From contig NZ_BBXC01000009.1 of assembly GCF_001570525.1 (NCBI RefSeq), positions 302,363 through 366,362 of the forward strand: 64,000 bases of DNA, written 5' to 3'. Position 1 is the stretch's first letter. Every line of letters begins with the position of its first letter. A model generated the notes under the pieces. The model was not told where the DNA came from. It worked only from the letters and a program-made list of their open reading frames with translations, and did no database searches. Shown here piece by piece: positions 38,366 to 47,801 of this stretch. The translations under genes were made by a program, and so were the position numbers. The stretch is from Herbidospora sakaeratensis (lineage in GTDB: Bacteria; Actinomycetota; Actinomycetes; Streptosporangiales; Streptosporangiaceae).

Positions 38366-39514
38366 ATGACTGGTGACCTGATTCTCCTGATCGTGGTCGT
38401 GATCACCGCGTTGTCGTTCGACTTCACCAACGGCTTCCACGACACCGCGAACGCCATGGCCACTTCGATCGCCACCGGAGCGCTGAAACCCAAGATCGCG
38501 GTCGGGTTGTCGGCGGTGCTGAACTTCGTCGGCGCGTTCCTGTCGCTGAAGGTGGCGGCCACGATCGCCACCGGGATCGTCGAGAGCGGGGCGATCACCC
38601 TCACCGTCGTGTTCGCCGGGCTGGTCGGCGGCCTCGCGTGGAATCTGGTGACCTGGTACTACGGCATCCCGTCGAGCTCCTCGCACGCCCTGATCGGCGG
38701 CGTCGTCGGCGCCACCCTGCTCGCGTCGGGCGTGAACGCCGTCAAAGGGGAGGGGCTGGTCTCCCACGTCATCGTCCCGGCCGTGCTCGCCCCGATCGCC
38801 GCCATCCTCGTGGCCACCATCGGCACCTACCTCGTGTACGTCCTGACCAGGAAGGTCGACGAGAGGACCCGCACCAAGGGCTTCAAGATCGGGCAGATCG
38901 GCTCGGCGTCGCTGGTGTCGCTCGCCCACGGCACCAACGACGCCCAGAAGACCATGGGCATCATCACCCTGGCCCTGATCGCCAACGGCACCATCACCCA
39001 GGACGCCGGCACCCCCTTCTGGGTGATCGTGTGCAGCGCCACCGCCATCGCCGCCGGCACCTACATCGGCGGCTGGCGGGTCATCCGCACCCTCGGCAAG
39101 GGCCTGACCGAGATCGAGACCCCGCAGGGCTTCGCGGCCGAGGCGTCGTCGGCGACGGTCATCCTGACCTCGACCCACTTCGGCTTCCCGCTCTCCACCA
39201 CCCAGGTCTGCACCGGCTCGGTGATCGGCGCCGGCCTCGGCAAACGCCTCGCCCAGGTGCGCTGGAGCGTCGCGGCCCGCATGGGGGTGGCCTGGCTGAT
39301 CACCCTCCCGGCCGCCGCCCTCGTCGGCGCCATCGCCTTCGGCGCGGCCCAGCTCATCGGCGGCGCCCTCGGCGTGATCGTCGTCTTCACGGCGGCCGTC
39401 GTCTTCGCCGCCCTGCTCTACGTGGCGTCCAGGAAGACGGCCGTGCACGCCGGGAACGTCAACGACGAGTGGGTCGGGCGCGGCACGCCCACCCAGGTGG
39501 GGACCCCGGTATGA
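38366..39514 (+). CDS. pit: Inorganic phosphate transporter, PiT family
   Basis: 382 aa. The two PiT repeats are evident: FDFTNGFHDTANAMAT near the start and SLAHGTNDAQKTMGII near 190. About ten to twelve hydrophobic segments. PiT permeases import phosphate (often with a divalent metal) using the proton gradient. A perfect palindrome lies two bases upstream of the ATG, suggesting direct repression. Its stop overlaps the next start as ATGA. Confidence 0.95.
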   Translation: MTGDLILLIVVVITALSFDFTNGFHDTANAMATSIATGALKPKIAVGLSAVLNFVGAFLSLKVAATIATGIVESGAITLTVVFAGLVGGLAWNLVTWYYGIPSSSSHALIGGVVGATLLASGVNAVKGEGLVSHVIVPAVLAPIAAILVATIGTYLVYVLTRKVDERTRTKGFKIGQIGSASLVSLAHGTNDAQKTMGIITLALIANGTITQDAGTPFWVIVCSATAIAAGTYIGGWRVIRTLGKGLTEIETPQGFAAEASSATVILTSTHFGFPLSTTQVCTGSVIGAGLGKRLAQVRWSVAARMGVAWLITLPAAALVGAIAFGAAQLIGGALGVIVVFTAAVVFAALLYVASRKTAVHAGNVNDEWVGRGTPTQVGTPV

Positions 39515-39711
39515 GCTACATCGACGTCGACGCCCTCTGGCGGGTGCTGGTGGCCTCGCTCATCGGCGGCGTGGGCATCGCCGCGCTGTTCTCGGTCGGG
39601 CTGATCGGCGTATCGTCCGGCAGGGTGGCGGGCCGCGTCGCGGGCGGCGTCTGCTTCCTGCTCGTGGTCGCCGGCGTCCTGCTCGGCGTGTACGTCATGC
39701 TCGACAAGTAA
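39511..39711 (+). CDS. Small two-helix membrane protein next to pit
   Basis: 66 aa: MSYIDVDALWRVLVASLIGG followed by two TM segments (about 12-32 and 42-62) and a short polar tail LDK. Overlaps pit by four bases (ATGA), so co-translation is expected. Small proteins of this kind behind actinobacterial pit genes may assist or regulate the permease; no family is certain. Confidence 0.8.
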   Translation: MSYIDVDALWRVLVASLIGGVGIAALFSVGLIGVSSGRVAGRVAGGVCFLLVVAGVLLGVYVMLDK

Positions 39712-39735
39712 CGGACATCAAGGGAAGGACGCCGG

Positions 39736-40275
39736 GTGGGTTCCATCGAAGCGGTCAGCAGATCGGCGCAGTACACCTTCAGCAAGCCCAGCGAGGGCGT
39801 CATCAGGCTGATCGCCGGGCTCGGCGTCGAAGGCGACGCCCACTACGGCGAGAAGGTGCGCCACCGCAGCCGGATGGCCCGCACCCCCGACGCGCCCAAC
39901 CTGCGCCAGGTCCACCTCGTGCACGCCGAACTCTTCGAGGAGCTCGCGGGCCGCGGCTTCGCCGTGGCGCCCGGCCAGATCGGCGAGAACGTGACCACCC
40001 GCGGCGTCGACCTGCTCGGCCTGCCCACGGGCACGCTGCTGCAGCTCGGCCCGGAGGCGGTGGTGGAGGTGACGGGGCTGCGCAACCCGTGCGTCCAGCT
40101 CGACGGGTTCCAGCCGGGCCTCATGAAGGCGGTGCTCGACCGCGACGACGACGGCGGGCTGGTGCGCAAGGCGGGGATCATGGGCGTCGTCGTGACGGGC
40201 GGCGAGATCCGCCCGGGAGACGAGATCAGGGTGACCCTGCCCGACGGGCCCCACCGGAAGCTGGAGCCCGTCTGA
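39736..40275 (+). CDS. MOSC-domain protein
   Basis: 179 aa. The MOSC barrel is clear: GLGVEGDAHYGEK, RQVHLVHAELFEEL, PGQIGENVTTRGVDL and the terminal RNPCVQLDGFQPGL with Cys119, the conserved Cys. MOSC proteins handle sulfur from molybdenum cofactor or use it in molybdenum-dependent oxotransfer. GTG at 39736 follows AAGGGAAGGA. It is 25 bp after the small membrane protein. Confidence 0.9.
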   Translation: MGSIEAVSRSAQYTFSKPSEGVIRLIAGLGVEGDAHYGEKVRHRSRMARTPDAPNLRQVHLVHAELFEELAGRGFAVAPGQIGENVTTRGVDLLGLPTGTLLQLGPEAVVEVTGLRNPCVQLDGFQPGLMKAVLDRDDDGGLVRKAGIMGVVVTGGEIRPGDEIRVTLPDGPHRKLEPV

Positions 40276-40286
40276 CAGGTCGTGGC

Positions 40287-40622
40287 TCACACGTGGTCGT
40301 GGTCGTGCTCGTCCTCTTCGTCTTCAAGGGCGCCGTCCGACGGCTCGACACCCAGCATCGCCTCACGCGGCTCGACCTCGTCGATGTGCTCGACGAGGCT
40401 GAGCACGTGGTCGGGCTCGATCAGCCACTGCAGGGCGGCGGCGCCGGTCTCGTCCGCGTTCACCAGGTCGATCTGCTCCTGGCGCTCGGACTCCTCGAGG
40501 TCGGACTCCGGGCTGCGGATCTCCTTCAGCGCGGCGGCCTGGAGGGCGCCGACATCGGTGACTTCAACCACGAGATCCACCGTGAGACGGAGATAGCGTG
40601 CGGTATCCGTAACATCGCTCAT
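40287..40622 (-). CDS. Acidic protein with His/Asp-rich tail, unknown function
   Basis: 111 aa from ATG at 40622. Predicted alpha/beta, highly acidic (LEESERQEQIDLVNADE, VEPREAMLGVEP) and ending EDEEDEHDHDHV, a tail that could bind divalent metal. No recognised family. It is downstream of ung and treS on the same strand (11 bp apart), and converges with the MOSC gene with an 11-bp gap. Confidence 0.75.
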   Translation of the reverse strand: MSDVTDTARYLRLTVDLVVEVTDVGALQAAALKEIRSPESDLEESERQEQIDLVNADETGAAALQWLIEPDHVLSLVEHIDEVEPREAMLGVEPSDGALEDEEDEHDHDHV

Positions 40623-40633
40623 GGTCGCAGATC

Positions 40634-41311
40634 CTAGGGGAGTTTCCAGTCGACAGGGGTCGCGCCCTGCCGCTCCAGCATCTCGTTGGCCTTGCTGAAC
40701 GGCTTGGAGCCGAAGAAGCCGCTCCGGGCCGACAGCGGGCTCGGGTGGGCCGACTCGATGCACGGGACCTGGCCCAGCATCGGGCGCAGGTTCCGGGCGT
40801 CGCGGCCCCACAGGATGGCCACCAGCGGGCCGCCGCGCTCGACGAGCGCCTTGATGGCCTGTTCGGTGACCTCCTCCCAGCCCTTGCCCCGGTGGGAGGC
40901 CGGCTTGCCCGGCATCACCGTCAGGACGCGGTTGAGGAGCAGGACCCCGTTCTCGGTCCACGGGGTCAGGTCGCCGTTGGAGGGCTTGGGCAGGCCCAGG
41001 TCCTCCATCAGCTCGGTGTAGATGTTGCGGAGGCTTCCCGGGATCGGCCGGACGTCTTCGGCCACCGAGAAGCTGAGCCCGATCGGGTGCCCGGGGGTCG
41101 GGTAGGGGTCCTGACCCATGATGAGCACCCGCACGTCGGCGAAGGGCTGTTTGAAGGCCCGCAGCACGTTCTCGCCCGCGGGCAGGTACTGCCTGCCTTC
41201 CGCGATCTCATTCCGGAGGAAGTCGCCCATCTCGGCGATCTTGTCCGCGACCGGTTCGAGGGCCTTCGCCCAACCGGGTTCCACCAACTCGTTTAAGGGA
41301 CGGCCTGCCAT
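40634..41311 (-). CDS. ung: Uracil-DNA glycosylase, family 1
   Basis: 225 aa from ATG at 41311. Catalytic motif [14 protein letters not shown] with Asp68, GVLLLN, and the [13 protein letters not shown] loop with the active-site His. It removes uracil from DNA arising from cytosine deamination. Starts 11 bp after the treS stop, so it may be co-transcribed with treS; the N-terminus [21 protein letters not shown] is the standard actinobacterial one. A GGGAGG lies somewhat far (about 17 nt) upstream. Confidence 0.95.
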   Translation of the reverse strand: MAGRPLNELVEPGWAKALEPVADKIAEMGDFLRNEIAEGRQYLPAGENVLRAFKQPFADVRVLIMGQDPYPTPGHPIGLSFSVAEDVRPIPGSLRNIYTELMEDLGLPKPSNGDLTPWTENGVLLLNRVLTVMPGKPASHRGKGWEEVTEQAIKALVERGGPLVAILWGRDARNLRPMLGQVPCIESAHPSPLSARSGFFGSKPFSKANEMLERQGATPVDWKLP

Positions 41312-41322
41312 GCCGCGAAAGC

Positions 41323-43029
<1,707 letters not shown>

Positions 43030-43183
43030 CAGACCTCGCTCCACGGAAAATGAAAATAGGGAATGTCCGCAGCTCAGCGCGGCCTTCCGGAGAAGGTACC
43101 ACCCGGTAGCCCCTGACAAAGAACGGTTACGTAGCCCTTACTTCGGGCTTTCCGTCGGTTGTCGATCGACTACGCCCCGTGGT

Positions 43184-44842
43184 CTAACGGGCGCTCCACG
43201 GAGGCGTGAGGTCGCCCAGCACCTCGTCGTAGTCGGTGAGCCAGGCGCCGAAGAGGGCCAGCCCGCGCAGCCAGAAGCGCGAGTTCCACGACCCGAACGC
43301 GGCCAGCGCGTCGGGGCCGTCCTCGACCACCTCGGCCATCTGGGGCGACAGCAGCCCGGGCACCCGGGCCACCCGGCGGAGCATGGCGTGGTTCCACTCG
43401 CGGGCCCAGACCGAGGCCGAGCGCAGCGGCACGCGGCGGTGCGGCAGGCCGCCGTTGGTCGACGGCAACGAGGCGACGCGGGGGTTGGCGGCCCAGAGGA
43501 TCTCGCGGTAGAACCTGCCGCCCTCCTTGCGGCCGACCGGCACCGACAGGGCGGCGTCGAAGAAGCCGGGGTGCAGGAACGGGAAGACCGGCGTGGCCTC
43601 GGGGCCGACGAGGTTGACGGGGGAGCGGGCGATGCCCCGGGCGGTGCGGGTGTGCAGCACGCTCAGGGCCAGTTCGCTGCGGTGGCCGTTCAGCATCGAG
43701 GTGGCCTGCGCGAACGTGGTCTCGACGACGTCGTCCATCCAGGCGAGCGCGCCCTCGCCGAGCACCGGGATGTGCGCGTCGCCGGTGGTCATCGACTTCA
43801 GCAGCGCCTGGCGGCGTTCCAGCGGGGTCGTGGCGGCCGCGGCGGCCGACATCAGGAAGTTCTTCATCAGCGGGCCGCCGGCCAGGCCGTCGACCACGGG
43901 ACGGCCGCCCTCGTGGACCTCGCGGGCGAACGGCGAGTACCAGGCGTGGTGGCTGGTCAGGAACTCCAGCCTGCGGGCGGCCCACAGGGCCTCGGCCGGG
44001 AAGTCGGCCGCGTTCTGGTCGACGACCCGGTGGGGGATGCCGAGCTCGCGGGTGACCGCGACGGCGAAGTCGATGTCGTTGTCGAGGCCGTCGTCGGGGC
44101 TGGTCGTCCACGAGACGACGTCCTTGCCCTGCGCCACGGCCACGCTCGCCAGCAGCCGCGAGTCGTAGCCGCCGCTGACGGGCACCAGCACCTTCTCGTA
44201 CGGCTTCAGCGACTCGTGCAGCAGGCTGACGATGTCGTGGGCGGTCACCCCGTGGTCGAAGGGCTCCTCGCGCACCCAGCGGGGGGCCCGCTTGTCGACC
44301 GACAACCGCCGCCGGTCGCGCGACCACGACAGGGCGGTCGCCCCCGGCAGGCGCCTGACCTCGGCGTAGGGGGTGTCTTCGAGCAGCGGGTACGTCAGCT
44401 TGAGGATCGCCGCCCAGGCGTTCCAGTTCACCACGTAGGGCTTGCGCGCCAGCGCCAGCAGCGGCTCGATCAGGCCGGAGAAGTAGACCGCGTCGCCGTC
44501 GGTCAGGTAGTAGACGTCGATCAGGCCGAACGCGCCGGTGTGCAGGGTGACCGACGCGGGTTCGTCGATGAAGCCGGGGGCCTCGTAGTGCTCGGCCACG
44601 TGGAGCCAGTCGCCGCCGGCGATCGGGGTGCGGTCGCCCCACGAGAAGGCGGCCATGGTGGGCGAGGAGTCGTACATGGTGAGCGGGCCCGACGACAACA
44701 CGGCGGCGTCACGGGTGACGTAGGCGGTCTCCACGTGGGGGCCCGACCGGGCCAGCAGGTCGAGCCGCTCCTGGGAGAAGGGCCCGAAGGCGCCACACAC
44801 GTACGGCCTGGCCCGGAACGACGGCCACTCTCCCTTGCGCAC
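43184..44842 (-). CDS. Asparagine-synthase-like ATP pyrophosphatase
   Basis: 552 aa from GTG at 44842 with GGGAGGGA upstream. The C-terminal synthetase domain carries the PP-loop VPVSGGYDSRLLASVA (Ser223-Ser228). The N-terminal glutaminase-like domain lacks the N-terminal catalytic Cys (the protein begins MRKGEW), so it cannot make ammonia from glutamine in the usual way. Such AsnB-like proteins occur in natural-product and cell-surface gene sets, making amide or beta-lactam-type bonds or acting on glycans; the substrate here is unknown. It diverges from the coiled-coil/CgeB-like glycosyltransferase gene. Confidence 0.85.
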   Translation of the reverse strand: MRKGEWPSFRARPYVCGAFGPFSQERLDLLARSGPHVETAYVTRDAAVLSSGPLTMYDSSPTMAAFSWGDRTPIAGGDWLHVAEHYEAPGFIDEPASVTLHTGAFGLIDVYYLTDGDAVYFSGLIEPLLALARKPYVVNWNAWAAILKLTYPLLEDTPYAEVRRLPGATALSWSRDRRRLSVDKRAPRWVREEPFDHGVTAHDIVSLLHESLKPYEKVLVPVSGGYDSRLLASVAVAQGKDVVSWTTSPDDGLDNDIDFAVAVTRELGIPHRVVDQNAADFPAEALWAARRLEFLTSHHAWYSPFAREVHEGGRPVVDGLAGGPLMKNFLMSAAAAATTPLERRQALLKSMTTGDAHIPVLGEGALAWMDDVVETTFAQATSMLNGHRSELALSVLHTRTARGIARSPVNLVGPEATPVFPFLHPGFFDAALSVPVGRKEGGRFYREILWAANPRVASLPSTNGGLPHRRVPLRSASVWAREWNHAMLRRVARVPGLLSPQMAEVVEDGPDALAAFGSWNSRFWLRGLALFGAWLTDYDEVLGDLTPPWSAR

Positions 44843-44986
44843 CTCAGGTCCCTCCCCGATCGGTGGTTTCCGACGAGTTTACGGACGTCAGATGGACTCT
44901 TGGTGCCTTAATGACGGTTTCGATGCAGGTAGACCATGATCTGAGATTATGGTGACTGTCGCCGTTACCTGGAGGAGTGGGCGTTT

Positions 44987-46966
44987 ATGAGTGAGCTGGA
45001 GAGCCTGCGGCGGGCGCTGGCACAGGCGGTCGAGAAGGCCGAGGGCGCCGCCGAACTGGCCCGTCTGCTCGCCGACTACCAGGCCCGGCTGGACGAGGCC
45101 GCCCGCACCGAGGCCGAGGCCCTCACCCGGGCCCGCGACGCCGAGACGGCCCGCAAGGCGGCCGAGAAGCAGGCCGACCGCCAGATCACCCAGCTCGCCA
45201 AGCAACTGGCCGAGCAGAAGTACCAGACCGCGGTGGCCGAGTGGAAGCTGGCCAAGCTCCAGGGCAACCGCTGGATCAAGATAGGGGAGGCCGTCCAGGC
45301 CAAGAAGCCCGGTTCGGTGGCCCGCGCGGTGCGGGCCTCCTCCCCGAACGCGGGCAAGGCCCCCAAGCGCACCGACTTCCCGGTCGAGAAGCCCGCCGTC
45401 CCGGAGAAGCCGGCCGCCGAGAAGGCGCCGCCGGTCGAGCCCGACCCCCGCGCCCCCCTGTTCTCCACGCCCCTCACGGAGTACTTCGCCGTGCCGAAGG
45501 GGCCGCTGACCCGGCCGTACATGACGGTCGCGGCGATCGTCGACCGGCGCACCGAGGCCCTGCTCCGCTACGAATGGCGGCAGGTCACCAACTTCGGCCC
45601 CGACGACTGGCCGAAGATGCTCGACGCCTACCGGCCCTCGATGTTGTTCGTCGAGTCGGTGCACGCCGGGCCGCGCCAGGGCAACGGCGGGCGCTGGCTC
45701 GACTCGATGGCGGGCAGGGACCGGGCGCTGCGCGACCTGGTGGAGGCGTGCAAGAAACGCGGGATCAAGACCGTCTTCTGGCACTCCGGCGGCTCGGTCG
45801 GCAAGGCGGTCCCGGTCGCCGAGCTGTTCGACCTGGTGCTGGCCACCACCGAGCAGCGGGCCCGCGAGTGGCGGGCGGCGCTGCGGCACGACCGCGTCCT
45901 GGTGCTGCCGCACAGCGTGCAGCCCCGGGTGCACAACACCTTCCGCGCCGAGGGCGGCCGGACCGGGGGCGTGGCCACGCTCGGCACGGCCGAGGGCGGC
46001 GGCCCGCTGCCCGCCCAGGGCGACGACAAGACCAGCTACGACGACTTCCTGACCGCCGTGCGCAGGGTCGAGGTGGTCGTCGCCGGGCCCGACGCGAGCG
46101 ACCGCGAGATCGCCGAGATCGAGGCGTGCGGCACCCCGGTCGTCGCCACCGGCGCGGCCGAGCTCGCCGCCGACCCGCAGGAGCGCGACCGCCGGGCCCA
46201 CCTGGCCTGGCGGGCGACCGTCCCGGTCACCGCCCGGCTGGAGCCGGTGTTCTCCGCCGCCGGCCTGCCCGACGTGCGCAACACCCAGGTGGTGACGGCG
46301 CTGGTGGCCGTACGCGACCAGATGGAGCTCGACCAGGCGATCACCCAGGTCGTCGGCCAGCGCCGGCGGCCCGACCAGCTGGTCGTGGTGGCCGAGGGCG
46401 TCGACGCGGGGGTGGTCGAGAAGACGGCCCGGCAGGCCATCGGGGCCCGCGAGGAGGGCTACAACAAGGGCGTGCTGCCCGAGCTGGTGGTCCGGACCAC
46501 GCGGATGTCGACCCGGGGGGCCGCGCTGGCCCGCGCGCTGCTGCTGGCCGACGGCGACTACGTGGCCGTGATCGACCCGCGCGACCTCTACGGCGAGCAC
46601 TACCTGGCCGACTCGCTGCGCCGGTTCGCCGAGGTCGAGACCGAGATCGTCGGCAAGGCCGCGTTCTACGCCCACGCGGCCGGGGCGACCCTGCTGCGCC
46701 AGCCCGACGCCGAGTTCCGCTTCCTGCCCGAGCTCGGCGGCGGCACCATCGTGTCCCGCCGGTCGGTGCTGGTCGACCTCGGCATCGCCGACCTCAGCGA
46801 GGAGTGGGACGAGACGCTGATGCGGCAGTGCCGCTCCGGCGGGATCCGGGTCTACTCGGGCGACCGCTTCTCCTACGTGTGCGTGCGCGCCCGCGCGGAG
46901 GGCCGCCTGTTCGGCTCAGCTCGTCTGGAGGGGTACGTCCCCGCCGGTCCCCTCGCCCTGATCTAG
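44987..46966 (+). CDS. Glycosyltransferase with N-terminal coiled coil, CgeB-like centre and GT-A-like end
   Basis: 659 aa. A long alanine-rich coiled coil occupies ~1-90, a Lys/Pro linker (~110-155) follows, then a CgeB-like glycosyltransferase region (SMLFVESVHAGPRQGNGGRW, LVEACKKRGIKTVFWHS, LVLATTEQRAREW) and a GT-A-like C-terminus (TALVAVRDQMELDQAITQV, VAVIDPRDLYGEHYLADSL). Probably a cytoplasmic or membrane-peripheral transferase building a surface glycan. The last 51 bases overlap the PP2C gene on the other strand. ATG preceded by GGAGGAG. Confidence 0.75.
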   Translation: MSELESLRRALAQAVEKAEGAAELARLLADYQARLDEAARTEAEALTRARDAETARKAAEKQADRQITQLAKQLAEQKYQTAVAEWKLAKLQGNRWIKIGEAVQAKKPGSVARAVRASSPNAGKAPKRTDFPVEKPAVPEKPAAEKAPPVEPDPRAPLFSTPLTEYFAVPKGPLTRPYMTVAAIVDRRTEALLRYEWRQVTNFGPDDWPKMLDAYRPSMLFVESVHAGPRQGNGGRWLDSMAGRDRALRDLVEACKKRGIKTVFWHSGGSVGKAVPVAELFDLVLATTEQRAREWRAALRHDRVLVLPHSVQPRVHNTFRAEGGRTGGVATLGTAEGGGPLPAQGDDKTSYDDFLTAVRRVEVVVAGPDASDREIAEIEACGTPVVATGAAELAADPQERDRRAHLAWRATVPVTARLEPVFSAAGLPDVRNTQVVTALVAVRDQMELDQAITQVVGQRRRPDQLVVVAEGVDAGVVEKTARQAIGAREEGYNKGVLPELVVRTTRMSTRGAALARALLLADGDYVAVIDPRDLYGEHYLADSLRRFAEVETEIVGKAAFYAHAAGATLLRQPDAEFRFLPELGGGTIVSRRSVLVDLGIADLSEEWDETLMRQCRSGGIRVYSGDRFSYVCVRARAEGRLFGSARLEGYVPAGPLALI

Positions 46967-47740
46967 CCCTTGATCGGCCGACGCCGACCCGACCATGATG
47001 GGATGTCCGTCGCCGTGCCCGCCCGCCACGACGTCGGCCACGACACAGGTGATGTTGTCGGGGCCGCCGCCCCGGTTGGCCAGGTCGACGAGGGTCGTGA
47101 CCAGCTGGTCGAGGTCGGCGACGGAGGTGAGCAACTCGTGCAGCGTCTCGGGCGACACCACGCCCGCCAGGCCGTCGGAGCACAGCAGGTAGCGGTCGCC
47201 CGCGAAGGCGGCCCGGTGCGACACGTCGGGGCTCACGTTGCCGGTGCTCTCCAGGGCCCGCATCAGCATCGACCGGCGCGGGTGCTCGGCCGCCTGCTCG
47301 GGGGTCATCCGGCCGTCGTCGACGAGCGACTGCACCAGCGTGTGGTCGTGGGTGATCTGGTAGAGCACGCCGTCGCGCAGCATGTAGCCGCGCGAGTCGC
47401 CCACGTGGGCCAGGGCGAAGCCGCTGCCGTCCCACAACATCGCGGTCAGGGTGGTGCCCATGCCGTTGAGCGCCGGGTTGGCGTCGGCCATGCCCTTCAG
47501 GGTCTGCGCCGCCTGCTGGATGGCGCCTTCGAGCGCGACCACGGGGTCGCCGTCGAGGTGGGCGCCGGACAGCACGCGGATCGCGGTGGCGCTGGCCACC
47601 TGGCCGTAGTTGTGGCCGCCCATGCCGTCGGCGACGACCAGCAGGCGGGAGGAGGCGTAGGCGGCGTCCTCGTTCTCCGGGCGGCGCTGGCCGACGTCGG
47701 AACGGGCGGCGTACCGGAGGCTCAGCGTGCTGTGGTTCAT
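46916..47740 (-). CDS. PP2C-family Ser/Thr protein phosphatase
   Basis: 274 aa from ATG at 47740; an upstream in-frame GTG at 47773 is possible. Metal motifs: PENEDAAY (Asp25), VVADGMGGHNYGQVAS (Asp38), LCSDGLAGVVS and GGGPDNITCVVAD. It dephosphorylates Ser/Thr proteins and would oppose the kinase at 49580. No membrane segment is present, so it is cytoplasmic. Its 3' end overlaps the glycosyltransferase gene by 51 nt, and it diverges from the methylase gene over a 61-bp gap that contains CACTTCACAAGTG. Confidence 0.93.
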   Translation of the reverse strand: MNHSTLSLRYAARSDVGQRRPENEDAAYASSRLLVVADGMGGHNYGQVASATAIRVLSGAHLDGDPVVALEGAIQQAAQTLKGMADANPALNGMGTTLTAMLWDGSGFALAHVGDSRGYMLRDGVLYQITHDHTLVQSLVDDGRMTPEQAAEHPRRSMLMRALESTGNVSPDVSHRAAFAGDRYLLCSDGLAGVVSPETLHELLTSVADLDQLVTTLVDLANRGGGPDNITCVVADVVAGGHGDGHPIMVGSASADQGLDQGEGTGGDVPLQTS

Positions 47741-47801
47741 GTCCACAGTAAAACATTGGTTGAAGCACTTCACAAGTGGACGCTTCGTGTAGAGTAACCA
47801 C

